Assembly: GCA_951812925.1 (NCBI GenBank)
Contig: OX638368.1
Location: 122,411,309 to 122,475,308, forward strand
Direction: 5' to 3'
Source: Calliopum simillimum
Lineage: Eukaryota; Arthropoda; Insecta; Diptera; Lauxaniidae
Length of the DNA: 64,000 nucleotides
Positions 1 to 11,874 of this stretch are shown piece by piece. The first letter of the stretch is position 1, and each line of letters opens with the position of its first letter. The translations under genes were made by a program, and so were the position numbers. The notes under the pieces were generated by a model. That model saw only the letters and a program-made list of their open reading frames with translations. It did not search any database and was not told the origin of the DNA.

Positions 1-186
1 TTGGTTGTAATACCCTCAATTTAAATAACGATGTTAATATATCATACGTGTTTATAAAACCTTTTTAAAGCCTACTTTTAGTGGAATTTATCTGCAATTT
101 TAGATTGGTTTCTGTTGTCTAAATCCACAGCAAAAATATCACATTTTTTATTTTGTGAAGATTTTTCCTTCAAGAATCAAATATGA
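1..186. other. AT-rich sequence without recognised feature
   Basis: No ORF, repeat arm or RNA motif that I can support. It borders a degenerate repeat on its right. Confidence 0.4.
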
Positions 187-365
187 AATGAAATACACAG
201 AAAAAACAACATTGTCAAAAGTTGCAGAGGCGTGGTTATTTTAACAACGTTGCGACCCAAATTTTGAACATGGCTCGTTCGTAGCAATTTTAACAAAACG
301 CGTTGCTAAATGAGTTTCAACCACGTTCGTGAATGATTTAACAACGCGCGTTGCTAAATAAAATA
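187..365 (-). mobile_element. Degenerate copy of the ACACAGA-ended element
   Basis: Bases 190-270 match, in inverse orientation, the right end of the element at 38,695-39,505: an ACACAGA terminus followed by AACAACATTGTCAAAAG. The following GCTAAATGAGTTTCAACCAC matches near 38,725. Only a rearranged part remains; no coding sequence. Confidence 0.55.
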
Positions 366-444
366 CAAAAAAAAAAAATACATTTTTTATTATTTTTTGT
401 AATTCTAATTTTTTCCTGCCAACGACAATGAAACAAGCTGATAT

Positions 445-688
445 TCAGGCATGTTCTGAAATCCGTGAATACTTCGGAATCGGAATGAAAGCAATCTTCA
501 AAAGCTCTGCATTGCAACAAATAAGATGGAATCGGATTTGTATTTCAACAAATAAAATTTACTTATGGTTCCTATTCAATTTACCGAAACATAAATCCAA
601 TTTGGTGTTAACTATCGAAATTCGGAGCTCTTAAAGATTGCTTTCATTCCGATTCCGAAGTGAATCGGATTTCAAAACATGCCAGATT
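445..688. mobile_element. Palindromic MITE, family A, copy 1
   Basis: Inverted arms of about 65 bases (447-512 and 623-684) share AGGCATGTT at the outer ends and a CGGAATCGGAATGAAAGC core. A related palindrome lies at 15,018-15,246. No coding capacity; the superfamily is not clear. Confidence 0.65.
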
Positions 689-690
689 AC

Positions 691-987
691 ACAGGCCCAC
701 AAAAAAAAAAAGTACCCTGCGCGAAAGATCAGACCACCTGAACTTTATGTTTTCGGGGTCGCTAAATCCGAATATGGTGCCAGAATAGCGAAGTTGGTTC
801 GCATTTTTTCAGAAATTAACAATTATGCTGAAAAACTTGAGATTTTTTTCAGCATTATTTCTGATTTGTGAAAAAACTCGAACCAACTCCGCTATTCTGA
901 CACCATATTCGGACTCAGCGACCCCGAAACATAAAGTTCAGGTGGTCTGATCGTTCGCGCAGGGAATTTTTTTTTTGTAGTCCTGTG
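691..987. mobile_element. Foldback MITE, family B, copy 1
   Basis: Nearly the whole element is one inverted repeat. It starts with ACAGGCCCAC and an A run, then AGTACCCTGCGCGAAAGATC and TTTCGGGGTCGCT, and mirrors these on the right, ending GTCCTGT. It lies directly beside a second copy. Confidence 0.75.
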
Positions 988-988
988 C

Positions 989-1268
989 TCAGGCAAAAAA
1001 AAAAGTACCCTGCGCGAAAGATCAGACCACCGGAACTTTATGTTTTCGGGGTCGCTGAGCCCGAATATAGTGTCAGATTAGCGAAGTTGGTTCGCGTTTT
1101 TTCAAAAACCAGGAAAAATCTCCAATTTTCAGCATTATTGTTGATTTCTGAAAAAACGCGAACCAACTTCGCTATTCTGGCACCATATTCGGATTCAGCG
1201 ACCCCGAAAACATAAAGTCCAGGTGGTTTGATCTTTCGTGCATGGTACTTTTTTTTTGTGGGCCTGTG
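989..1268. mobile_element. Foldback MITE, family B, copy 2
   Basis: Same palindrome as 691-987, one base away and in the same order, with arms AAAAGTACCCTGCGCGAAAG and the mirror ending GTGGGCCTGTG. The copies differ at scattered positions, so the pair is either an old duplication or two insertions. Confidence 0.75.
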
Positions 1269-1319
1269 TTATTTTTGTTTTTAATTTTAAATTTTTGCTT
1301 TAAATAACAATTTTTTTGT

Positions 1320-2610
1320 TTGATGTTGTATTGGAGAGATTTGTGTACAATAGCTCTTATACTATTAATATGTATGGTATTTAATTTTTGGTCCGGCCGG
1401 AGATTGCACCCTGACTTGGTTTCTTATTACTGTTATTCGCACTCGTATAAAATTAAATTTACCTTAAAAGCGCATCTTAATAGATACATACATCTAACAG
1501 AAATCTGTTTTAAGTACCGATACGGAATTTTTTGATGCCTTGAATAAAATACTAAGAAAACATAACTTTAAACGAGGTCTTTTGCGCTATAAAATCAAAG
1601 ACAAACCTTTAAATAAAAATAACAAAAAGGGCATCAATTTGCATAAACATCATTTGAAGGTCACACATATATTTTTTGGTTACTAGCTGTTAAAGTTAAG
1701 ATGTTGTTTTTTCAATAATCAACATGTAAATTTAAGCATAACTTAAGATTCATTTAGTATATTCATTCGTATATATTTTGAGTTGGCTTTATTATCATGT
1801 ACAAGTAACGTTCTTATTGAATAAATAAATAAATTAACACTATGCAGCATGTTGACCATCATCACGTAACTCCAACCATCTCCATGATCTAAAGAATTTT
1901 CGAGGAAAAACAATGATAAATTGAAATGAAAAATGAAATGAAGTGAAAAATTCAAAATCATTTTCGCAATAAACGAAAACTATTAATAAACGTACTCGTA
2001 TGTACAAATTAATTGCAATCAAAGAAAACAAACTTTTCATGGATTAAAACAAAAAAAAAATAATAATTATTTTTTATCCAGGTGAAAATGCTGGTGGCTC
2101 GAAAATTTTGCGTTGCTGCTATCAAATTGGTTTCTTCTCTCTATGTATACCACCGAACCGACTCGTGCATCGATATATTTTCTGTTGTTTGTTGCTTTTT
2201 CATTACCTCAATGAAAGATATTCCACAATTTTTGTATTTTTGTTTATAAGAAAATTTCGATTCGCAATTATGGGAAAAACAATCAAACAGCATTTGGATG
2301 ACGAAGCATTTTCGAGCGCTAAAATTGAAATTTATTTCGATCGATAAATTTTTGTGTTCTCCAAGCAAACGAGATGTAAACAATTAATAAATGAATATTG
2401 AATTGCAAATTTCATTACACGAACTTTTTGTGCATTCGTGCAGTTTTTTTAATTGTGTTAAAGTCAATGTCCAACTGTTGGAAGAATTTGGAAAAAACAA
2501 ATTTTCAAATTTCCATTTGGTTGGTTATTTATAAATAGTTCAAACAAAAATTTAAAATATTTATGTGCAAATGAAACAAAGGTTAATTGCTTTATAATTA
2601 AATATAATCC
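1320..2610. other. AT-rich intergenic stretch
   Basis: Only short chance ORFs and homopolymer runs. No conserved protein motif or repeat arm noticed. Confidence 0.4.
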
Positions 2611-2635
2611 ATGATACGTGCTCTTACAAAAACAA

Positions 2636-2716
2636 CAAAAAAAAAACTAGTAAGGGTGTTACATATGGACTGGCCAAAAATAAAATACACTACACTGCAG
2701 TATTTTGAAAATTTTT
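2636..2716 (-). mobile_element. Terminal fragment of the modular repeat family
   Basis: ACTAGTAAGGGTGTTACAT, a TGGCCA stretch and CACTGCAGTATTTTG match one end of the modular elements at 24.1-25.0, 32.3-33.0 and 51.5-52.4 kb. Only this end is present. Around 2,805-2,833 a short piece resembles the hairpin MITE at 31,597-31,705. Confidence 0.55.
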
Positions 2717-2948
2717 CTTGTTCAGTAAGTGCCGCGCTCTCTTGGCCACATTCAAGTTATATAAAAAAAATAATAACTGGAACCAAAAATCAACCATATA
2801 TTGGTGGTAATCGTAAATCAAGATTCCCCACTTGTTGTTCCAAGGTTATCATGAAATCACTAAGGGAACATTTTTCTAGAACATTTTGACCCATTGTATC
2901 CTGTTCTTATGGGTCTTTTTGACCCCATTTTCAAAAAAAGACTCTAAT

Positions 2949-3170
2949 GGGTTAACGTGTTCAACAAAAATATTTTACGGAAAATTTCACAAGGGGTCAC
3001 CAAAGACGAGAAATAAATACTTAAAACTTTGGAATAAATAAATAAACACAAGAAATGAGTAACAATAAAAAAAACTTCTTCATTTCCTTATGTTTTTATT
3101 ACTCATTATTATTAAGTTTTAAGCATTTCTCGTCTTCAGTGACCCCTCGTGAAATTTTGCCATTTAACCC
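2949..3170. mobile_element. Palindromic MITE
   Basis: Inverted arms of about 85 bases (from 2,949 and to 3,170) run inward from GGGTTAA through GAAAATTTCAC, a GGGGTCAC block and GACGAGAAATAAATAC. The centre holds a smaller repeat of ATGAGTAACAATAAAAA against TTTTTATTACTCAT. No ORF. Confidence 0.65.
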
Positions 3171-3207
3171 ATTATAACCCTTCTTTTTTGAAAAGGGGAA
3201 CCAAGTT

Positions 3208-3856
3208 TTAGTAACTCTAGCCGTATGCTTCGGTCTATTAGCTTGATGAAAGGCAATGCCCGTAGCTGATATGTCCCACTTTGTGACACTTCCGTTCGAG
3301 CTATTATAAAATATCAATGTAACTTAACCCTGTCATTCTTTCCAATATAACTACACAAATCCCAACCTCCCGACACATCAAATAACTCCACATTATTACA
3401 TTTCCCACACCCAATTTGGCAGTTTCACACATCATCTGCAGTCTTAAAGCCTCATCGGTACATCACCATGTCCACTCATATCCGTCCGATCCTTTTCCGA
3501 TTTTAAATTCTCGCCTGAAATCACCACCCTATCCCTCAGTCATTTTAAGTTAATTTGGTGCATTTTTCTGCAGTCTCTAATCTAAGCTTTTTATAACCTT
3601 TGATCAGCAAAAACTTTTGACTTTCGTACGCCGTCTCATACCGGCTTTTCTTAAGAATTTACAAACCTTTTCTGCACTATGTTTACATTTTCTATAGACA
3701 GAACTCTCAGCTGTATAGTAACAGTATTGGGTTCTTCGACAGTTCTAATTAAACAAATAATTTTGGTTTGCAATGTATCGGACAAAGAACAAATCAGTTA
3801 CAGACATTACCTTTCAACAAGCTAATGGCCCGAAGCATAAGGCTAGAGTTATTAAA
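3208..3856. repeat. Inverted repeat pair around 0.5 kb
   Basis: A 55-60 base segment at 3,210-3,268, containing CTCTAGCCGTATGCTTCGGT, recurs inverted at 3,798-3,856 with a handful of mismatches. The sequence between shows no coding motif. This may be a non-autonomous element or two independent copies. Confidence 0.5.
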
Positions 3857-3869
3857 TTTGATGCCGAGG

Positions 3870-6590
3870 TCACGGCATTCAACCGCTAGACTGGGCACTT
3901 CAATATCCGGACTCGAAAAGGATCGGCCATTTATTGCAGCAGTTGAAACGGAAAGTGGTACACTACTCCAATTCTCCAAGAAATTTTAACGAAGTGCGTA
4001 CGATAGCTGCCAAAGCATTCAATTCGCTTATTCGCAGCATTTCACGGCGAATAAAAGATGTCATAAAGACAATAGAAGTTCATATTTATTACTAGTTTTA
4101 TTTGTTAACTAAATCACGAAAATGATAGAATGGTGGATGTTGTATCCTCTATTGACTCTCAAACAACGTTGTGTGTGTTACCCTTTTTTCATAGATATTG
4201 TAATGGGATGTGCTTCTCTCGCATCACTCGAGTGTCTCATCAGATCCATTCTTATTTCGTTGTAACGGTGTGTAGCAGAACATCGCACTATCTGGATAAT
4301 TTGTTCTTTGATCACACGATTAAGTTGGGAAAAAATCTCCGTCACTCGCATGGACGACCGCTGTGACATCGGTATATTTAAGAAAAATGTCGACACTACT
4401 CCTCTTTTCCCCATCCTTCTAATCTATTACCTTTTCAGCAATTCAGCTTGGTGCATTAATTGCATTTATTGGGGCTATAATAAGAAAAACAAAATTATCT
4501 ATATTTTTTGATCTCTGATGGATTTTGAATTAAAGTGTTTGGTTTTTTAGGAACCTATAGCTCTGTAATATTTTTGAATAAAAAAGCATTTCAACGAATC
4601 AAAGTAACGAATTTTCCACATTTTCATAATCTTGCTAAATATTCGATCAGACCGGTGAGTCACTGTATAAGTGGTATCCAATTAACGATCTAATTAATTT
4701 TAAGCAATTTATTAGTGTCATAATTTGGGCAGATCCACCTAGACTTGAAGCATTTTGAGAAATTTCACCAATTGAATCAGTTTTGTAAGTTATTTGGACT
4801 TCATTATATAGGACTTAAATATAATGTTGAGCTTTTCTAACGAGTTCATCAGCATTTTGTGTCCAGGAATCTATCATATCGGTAAATATTTGGGGTTTGG
4901 AGCTTAAAGGTGTCATTGTGTATAATTCAAACCCAAAATTTCCTTCTAAGAATTTATTAATGTAAAATATGCATTCAGTCAATTCAAGGGCTTGCTGTGG
5001 CTTATATTTACAAAAATTATCAACAAAGTTTTAATTCTTTCTGCACGTGCATATGTACATCTATGTAATAACTATTTATATTTAGTGCTAATGTATTTTA
5101 AGACTTTCTAAATTTTCCACATAAAATCACGTCGTCAAAAAAATCTTGCGAAGAAATTTTTAAGACCACACACACCTACGAATATACACGTACATTTTCT
5201 TTTGTTTCTTCTAAATTCCTTCAAGATTGCAAGCGTTAATATACAAAACCTTTTAAAGAAGAAAAAAAACAAAAAGGTTGAGGTCAACCACAACATCCGT
5301 TTTCTTTCAAATGTAAAAATATAAACAAAACAAAGCAGCAGCAACTCAGTTTCACCCATAAAATAGACTCTTTTTCTTCAAAAATTTTTTTATTTTTCAT
5401 ATTTGTTTTTGTTTTTGTGTAAGAAATATGTAAGTACAAAATAATGTTTACTCGTTCATTTACATGTTTCCTAGAATGCTGAATAAACAGAAACAAAAAC
5501 AGCAACAGTAAAACTTTGAAAATCCAAAAATCCTGCTAAATTTAAATATTTCGCAATCACTAAGATGTACCTATACATACTGATGTACCATATATAAATA
5601 TTTTTATGTATTTGTTTCCTTTTATTTTTTCTTAATATGATGAGTAAAGGGTAGGTACTCGTACATATATTTTATGAAAATAAAATAGAATAACCACTTT
5701 GTGTTTGCTACTGCAAAAATAAACATTGGAAATTGCGTTCCTAAGCTCAATAATAGCCTATTCATACAAACAACACATCGATACACGTAGTTACCATATA
5801 CATTAAGAGAAACAATTTACCAAAGTGTTAACGAAAATGTGTGTGTTTTTCTGTTAAGAATATGATTTGAAGTTTTACTAAAGTGTGGGCTGAAATTAAA
5901 AGTAAATTAAAAGTTTAAACAAAACTTATTAAAATAAGTTATTATAAATAAGCGTGAATATCTACGAGAACAGAAGTAAATATTTTAAAAAATTAAGTCT
6001 TTCGTATAGCTTGAAAACAAAGCCTTCTTTTTATAAATTTTAGCTGTTAGGTGTTCGGTATTTGCCGAGTTCTTTATTTTTAAGAAGAGACCCCTCAAAA
6101 TGACGGACTTAATGGTCAGTAATCAGATAAAAAATAAGAATTTCAAAACTTCAAATACAGCGTGACTTTCCCGAAATTATTGTTTTCATTCACAATAGTA
6201 TGGAAAACAGTCTTCACTCGGTATTTTCCACTATTTTCCAGTACTGTAACATTTTAAGAGAATTCTAGAAATAAGGCTGTTTTAAGTCATTCAAGACATA
6301 GCTGGTCCGTTTTTTTTTTTTTTATGATTCCATACAGTGGGCTCTAATGGCTCTAAATTTAAAAAATTTAAAAAGAAACTGAGTATGAAGAAGTTGGGTG
6401 CATGTCTCTTGAGTAAAAAAATGCAGACCGGAAAGTCCGGGCTGATCTTATTCTAACGTAAATGTAGAAAACTCTTTTTTTTGTCAATTTTTAAGATAAA
6501 TATATAACAAGACAAGGTAATCCTAAATCATAAAATTTGCTATGACATTTTACAGTACATAGTTGTTTTTTTGTCTTTAAAATTCACTTT
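3870..6590. other. Intergenic stretch without recognised gene
   Basis: Short ORFs at 3,768-3,989 and on both strands at 4,130-4,414 have no motif that I recognise and overlap each other, so I do not call them. The rest is AT-rich simple sequence. ATGACGGAC occurs near 6,098 and 6,599, perhaps element ends. Confidence 0.4.
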
Positions 6591-6677
6591 GAACTATAAT
6601 GACGGACAAAACTGGATGGATTAGATTAACTTTTTTTTATTGAATATAACCAAGTAATTATTTGTATATTGTGTACC

Positions 6678-6893
6678 TTAAATTGTCCTCTTGAATAAGA
6701 CAATACGTTTCGGCATACTTTCCACTAAATTCTGTATAGTTTCGCGTAGAATTGTTACCGACTGAGTATTTACTCTTTCCCAGAGTACGGCGGAATTAGT
6801 TCTAGCACGTTCGTAGTGTGAAAGCATTCTTTTTACAATAGCCCAGAAATTTTCAATTGGATTTAGATCTGAGCTTTGTGCGTGCCACGGCAT
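6678..6893 (-). pseudogene. Tc1-like transposase C-terminal remnant
   Basis: The reading frame carries WHAQSSDLNPIENFWAIVKR, the Tc1-family signature around the third catalytic acidic residue (Glu in PIENFW), followed by about 45 residues to a stop. The first two catalytic Asp regions are missing, so it is a dead 3' fragment. Confidence 0.8.
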
Positions 6894-6978
6894 GGTTTGA
6901 AATGGTTGCTTAGCCAGCCATGTTTCGGATCTCCGTTCTGCTAAAACACTATCTCATCTACTGGAGAAGCCCAATCTA

Positions 6979-7310
6979 CTACAATGCGATGACTTTGATC
7001 TCTTGCCACGATTTTCCCGATTCTTGGATTTCCTTTTCCAACGACCTTTTCCAGTTGGTTTTGGGTCTACCACGTCCTCTACTGCCTTGTGGATTCCACT
7101 CAAGGGCCTGACGACAAACTTCGCTGTGTGGTTTCCGGAGAGTGTGACCAATCCATCCCCATTTGCGCAGCTTGATCTCGTTTGCTATAGCCTTCTGTTT
7201 GCATTTTTGATGTAGCTCGGCATTTGATATAGTGCGAGGCCACCAAACCTTTAGTATTCGCCTTAAGCATTTGTTGACGAATACTTGCAGCTTGTTCGTT
7301 AGTTAATATC
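6979..7310 (-). pseudogene. Non-LTR retrotransposon ORF2 C-terminal fragment
   Basis: Read on the minus strand from near 7,310 to a TAG at 6,979, the frame gives VFVNKCLRRILKVWWPRTIS, then IGHTLRKPHSEVCRQALEWN and GRGRPKTNWKRSLEKEI. That is the C-terminal region typical of many LINE reverse transcriptases (RxxWWPxTISN, GHTLRK, NPQG, GRGRPK). The RT core is absent. Related scraps lie at 22.2 and 27.2 kb. Confidence 0.8.
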
Positions 7311-7319
7311 ATAACGGTT

Positions 7320-8150
7320 AGAAAAACGTTTGCTTCATCATTGATCCTTAATCATTCCTTCAAATCAAAAATTCGGTCCATTTATTTTTTTTTTTTATGA
7401 TACTTTTCCATGTAAATTTTTACGTTTGCATGTTGTTAGAAAGGACGACAGGTTTGGACCTTTGCTTTTGCATATTCTCAATTAAGTCTTAATTTTTCCG
7501 TTAGTATTGATTTATGTAGATAATTTTATGTACTTTTTAATTCATTCCCAGACCACAGTAATATTTAGTTCTTAAAAGAAATTACTTTTCTGTCCTTCTG
7601 ATCATATTTATTGAAGAAAAATAAAAATTGCCTGTAATTAATATTCATTGCATACGAGCAAGACATGTTGGGCATAGTGTACGATGTACAAAGTATTTTT
7701 GTTTTTCTTAATAACTTTAAATTGTTATATTGTCTCTGTTGGTCCGAATTTCTCAAAATTGAAAGCACTTCCCTCGAAGCGTTGATTGCTCATCGCCACA
7801 AACCATAAAATGAAAATCTCACGAAAAAACTGTTTGTTTGTCAGCTTGTCTGTTTGTATCTGTATACATATTTAAAAAAGACACTTTGGTGATGGGTAAA
7901 ATTCTCTCGCATACGAGTATAATTTATTGGGATTTCCTCGAATTTCAATGTGTAGAAATACTTTTGCATTTAACACTTGGCTTGGTGACAATTTATAATA
8001 ATACAAATTGGTTTAATAGCGTCATTAAAAAATATTTAATTATATGTATGATAATTTGTATATTCACGCAAAGCTTGTTGGTGCATATCGTGCAAATTTA
8101 TAAAAATTCAAAGTCTTTGAAACATGTAAAAGTATGCTATAAAAATAAAA
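7320..8150. other. AT-rich stretch without recognised feature
   Basis: No repeat arm or protein motif recognised here. The 187-aa plus-strand ORF that begins at 7,838 runs across the mariner remnant in antisense. Confidence 0.35.
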
Positions 8151-8153
8151 ATT

Positions 8154-8530
8154 CTAGAAGTAAGTTTCCAGCGTTTTTCTCCAAAAATTTGAGGCTTTAT
8201 TATGAAAAAATGGTTCCATTTTTTTTTTTTCAAGGTATTGACCATCGAAAGCTACATTTTTTTCCCATCTGTCTAGCAATTTATGAATTCCGGACCACAA
8301 AAAATTTTTCGTCTTTTGAGCCCAGAATGAATCATGCCAATTTTTCATTTCCATCGATCGAAACACTTGGTAGTCGGATGGCGCCATGTCTGTACAATTA
8401 GGAGGGTGAAGCAGAATTTCCCATCCTCTATTATCCAAATAGTGTTTGACCGAAGCCACATGTGGTCGAGCGTTGTCATGATAAAAAATTAAGAACTCAA
8501 ACCGGTTCCATTTTGTATGAAGCAAAAAAA
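8154..8530 (-). pseudogene. Mariner transposase remnant, C-terminal half
   Basis: The frame contains YHDNARPHVA and, 34 residues after its Asp, MAPSDYQVF, which are the second and third catalytic positions of a DD34D mariner transposase. GIHKLLDRWEKNVAFDGQYL, the usual C-terminus, follows. The N-terminal DNA-binding and first-Asp regions are gone; a palindromic MITE begins where they should be. Confidence 0.85.
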
Positions 8531-8532
8531 AA

Positions 8533-8804
8533 TCATCCCGAAACAAACTCAAAAGTTAGAAGGACTTTTAAAAACGATATCTGCATTATTTTTTTTTATT
8601 TCCGAGAAAAACCAATAGAGCATTTTTGATTCTACTGAAGGCCCATTAGGGCTAAAAAAAAAACATGTTTTGTAGTCCTAACTTTTTTTTTTGTTACCCG
8701 ATACCCGAGAATGCTTTAGAAATGAAGACTATGCTCTTACAAAAAATTATTCAGATATCGTTTTTAAGAGTCCTTCTAACTTCTGAGTCAGTTTCGGGAT
8801 GAAT
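8533..8804. mobile_element. Palindromic MITE between mariner and LINE remnants
   Basis: Arms of about 52 bases begin TCATCCCGAAAC and include GTTAGAAGGACTTTTAAAA and ACGATATCTG, mirrored at 8,752-8,804. A/T runs fill the centre. It separates the mariner remnant from the LINE fragment. Confidence 0.7.
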
Positions 8805-8817
8805 CGGGATGAATTTT

Positions 8818-9671
8818 TGATATTTCTTCTATTCCTAAAATTGTCCTAAATAACAGCTACATTAAACTAGTAGAATCAGCAAAAAATCTCGGAGTAGTTT
8901 TTAATAGAACGCTGTCGTGGAACAACCATATCAGCTGTATTATTGGTAAAGTTTATGGTATGTTACGTGCGCTGTGGACAACTCAGTTTTTTACACCGGT
9001 AAGGGTAAGGCTTTTGCTTGCGAAAAGCTACCTACTGCCCACTCTCCTGTATGGGTGTGAAATCTTTGCTAATTGTGATTTTTCTATGAAGCATAAGCTA
9101 AACGTAATTTTTAATAATATAGCACAGTATGTCTTTGGATTAAGGCGCACAGACCATGTCTCAACCTACGCTAAAAAGCTTTGCAACATGTTCTTTGAAA
9201 ATGTATTGAAACTTCGGACTCTACTGCTACTGCATAAAGTTATATACACGATGCAACCTTCGAATCTCTATAGCAAACTAACTTTTTCGAGATCTACTCG
9301 CTCGAAGTCTATAATTTAGATACGCCATTCTTGCTTGACATCTGAAAGACAATTCTTTATACACTCAATACGTCTTTGGAACGCTCTGCCATCAAACTTA
9401 AGATCCATTCCCAACTTCGTGCAATACAAAAATAAACTGCTTATCCATCTATCACAGCTGCAATAATAGGTTTTAGCTTAAGTTATTTTGTGTTATTTTA
9501 ATCAAATTTTTTATTTTTATATATTATTTCATTAAGTATGTGAACTATATTTAAAACGTGTATTTAAATATCTCATATATTAATTTGTCGTCATATGACT
9601 AGTACTATAATTATAAGATATATATCTTGTTGTGCTAGGAAGGAACTAAATAAATAAATAAATAAATAAAA
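8818..9671 (+). pseudogene. Non-LTR retrotransposon 3' end with (TAAA)n tail
   Basis: The frame AKNLGVVFNRTLSWNNHIS, PTLLYGCEIFANCDFSMKHK and VFGLRRTDHVSTYAKKL is the region after the reverse-transcriptase core of a jockey-type LINE. It stops at 9,317, and after a frameshift WNALPSNLRSIPNFVQYKNK continues to a TAA near 9,466. A short 3' UTR ends in (TAAA)n at 9,646-9,671. Truncated at the 5' end and dead. Confidence 0.8.
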
Positions 9672-9923
9672 TCTTAAATTCGACCCTATCTAATGCCTGG
9701 TCTCCTATTCTGGCAGTTTTTATTTCACTGCTCTCTTCAAACGAATTATTTGGATTCCATACAATAGGCCTTTGATGGTTTGACCACTCGGAAGCAGTTC
9801 GTCGTATACCTGACCCACGCATCCCACCATATCATATCAGATCATGACCGTATCTACATGAATATTTCGCTTTGGACGGATCGCCGGGCTTGGCGTATGT
9901 TTTTTAACGTTTAAGATAGAGAA

Positions 9924-10178
9924 TATATCGATTGGTAACTTGAGATACCAACTTTTACGGGACAGCGTTTTTTTTGAAATTTGCACATTTGGTTCCATCT
10001 TGTGTCAAATTTTGGTAACTCTAGCTTGAAATTTAAAGGCCTGGGAGAAATCTTTAAAGTCACAACCCAAATTTATTTTACGGATATATAGGTTTTCATA
10101 CAAAAAAAAAGTTAAAATACAATAATTAAAAACTACGATTTTCGAGTTACCAACTTTTACGTTGGATGTATCGATATA
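9924..10178. mobile_element. MITE with TTACCAACTTTTACG ends, copy 1
   Basis: About 255 bases, closely matched in reverse complement at 39,800-40,005 (shared GCACATTTGGTTCCATCTTG and AGGCCTGGGAG). Each end carries a copy of TACCAACTTTTACG. The right end includes TATCGATA. Confidence 0.6.
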
Positions 10179-10189
10179 TTCCAGGTATT

Positions 10190-10880
10190 CTTAGAGAACA
10201 TTATACGAGTAAATCTGAGTTCTTACTTTGCTGCAATTCTTAACTTGGGGTTTTTTTTTCTCTTGCAAACTTTAATAGAGGAAGAGATATTTTGTTTTTT
10301 TTTTTACAAAAACAAACATAAATTTTTGTGACGTATGTATTTTAAGGTTTGGCCAACCTATTCTAAAACAAATAAATTTAATAATTTAACATTTGCATAA
10401 GACTTGTCTGATTTCTTAAAACAATTTTTATTGGCTTAAGTTTTTGCTTTGATCCAGTCAGATACGATATAAGTCAATTAACCATACTGTCATTATACGC
10501 GCTTAACATCCATATCACGTCTGTAAGTTGTTTAAAAATTGACTTTAAACAAATCGGCAATCACTTTATATTTATGATTTTAGTATATATTAGTTGTTTT
10601 TGCAATAATAAATAATACAGAATATTTACTTATGTACGTATATTGTAATAAATTTAGCTTAAACAGAATTGTTTTGTTTAATAAATAAAAACAAAGGCGT
10701 AGTTGTAAAATTTAATAAACAAAATAAAAAAATTACACCCATATGAATTGCATGATAACAAAAAAAGCTCTTTAGTGCCAGGATAGACTTAACCATAAAC
10801 TTATACTAACTACAATAAAAATATGTATCTACGTGGAGACTTACAAAAGTTCGCTGAGTTAGTGCTACATAGTTTATTTC
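10190..10880. other. AT-rich stretch without recognised feature
   Basis: Homopolymer runs and chance ORFs only. Confidence 0.35.
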
Positions 10881-11392
10881 TTTTTCAAAAATTCGGAACA
10901 AGTCAAGCGTTGCTCCCAAAGCCAAATTTATTTTTTTTGCCAAAATATGGCTTTGGAAAGTAATTACAACAACAACAGCAAAAACAAAAAGTGTCGCTCA
11001 GATCTGGTTTCGGAGATATAGCAATCGGAAGATCGGGATATAGCTTTTATGAAAACAAGTATAAGTTCTGAGTCCCTTGATGGATATCAAAAATTTTGGT
11101 GTCATATGAAAGGTATTATAACTAGCTACCAAATTTGTGTACAAAAGTTTTAAATCCGATTTTTCGGTTTCGATATATGGCGATTTTAAGATAATTTTGA
11201 CCAGGTTTTTTTAAAAAAAACACTATTTTTTCCAAAAAACGTCTCATCAATTCATAATTTTTGTAACAAAATATGAAAGGCCAATCTATTTTCTTTTATT
11301 AACTATGCCATTTGTATCTGATTTCCTATATTTGTAAGGTTTTTCCAAAAAAAAAAAAAAAAAAATAGAAGAATTAAAATTTGTATTTTATT

Positions 11393-11700
11393 TTATAAGA
11401 TGTCTTCATCTACAACAATATCATCATCATCGTTCTCTGCTTCATAGGAAACGACTTTATGCAACTCTCCCTCATATTTTAAAAAATCCTCCATTGGCTC
11501 AACCCCCTCTGCTTTTCACTTTTTAAGGAACATGAATTTTGCAATATATCCTTCGTAAAATCGTTTTCTTCTGTTAAATACATGCAAAGCGTTTTTGACA
11601 TATCGCCACAGACTCTTAATCATATTTGTGTGGTCATCAGTTACTGGATCTTTAAAAGAAATTGAGTGGTTCACCGTTAGGGGGTTAAGACCTTCTTTTT
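11393..11700 (-). pseudogene. ISXO2/IS1016-like (Merlin) transposase C-terminus
   Basis: The minus-strand frame reads LNPLTVNHSISFKDPVTDDH, then TNMIKSLWRYVKNALHVFNR, KRFYEGYIAKFMFLKK, one stop, and an acidic tail ending at a TAA at 11,393. The order VNHS, FxDP, TG/D-xHTN, IxSLWR, Y-x-A-FMF is the end of the DDE domain of IS1595/ISXO2-type transposases, called Merlin in animals. The first half of the protein is missing. Confidence 0.75.
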
Positions 11701-11765
11701 GTAATCAGTTATATAACCTGACTGAATAATTTGCAAAAATTTCCAAAAAAAAAAGCGCCGCAGGC

Positions 11766-11817
11766 GAAAAATTGTTATTAAAAATTTCGCGCGAAATTTT
11801 TAATAACAATTTTTCTC
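11766..11817. repeat. Perfect palindrome inside the Merlin-type element
   Basis: Two arms of about 24 bases, each containing GAAATTTTTAATAACAATTT or its complement, meet head to head at a CGCG centre with no spacer. It lies between the transposase remnant and the GTT array. Confidence 0.75.
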
Positions 11818-11874
11818 TTTTGCAATAAAAAGTAGTAGTAAACCTCACGTTTTTGAATAAAAATTTTCATTTTG

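Noticed and set aside
4130..4414. 78-aa ORFs on both strands
   Set aside because: Mutually overlapping, no known domain; likely chance or an unrecognisable relic.
7838..8401. 187-aa ORF on the plus strand
   Set aside because: Its second half is antisense to a clear mariner transposase remnant and the first half has no motif.
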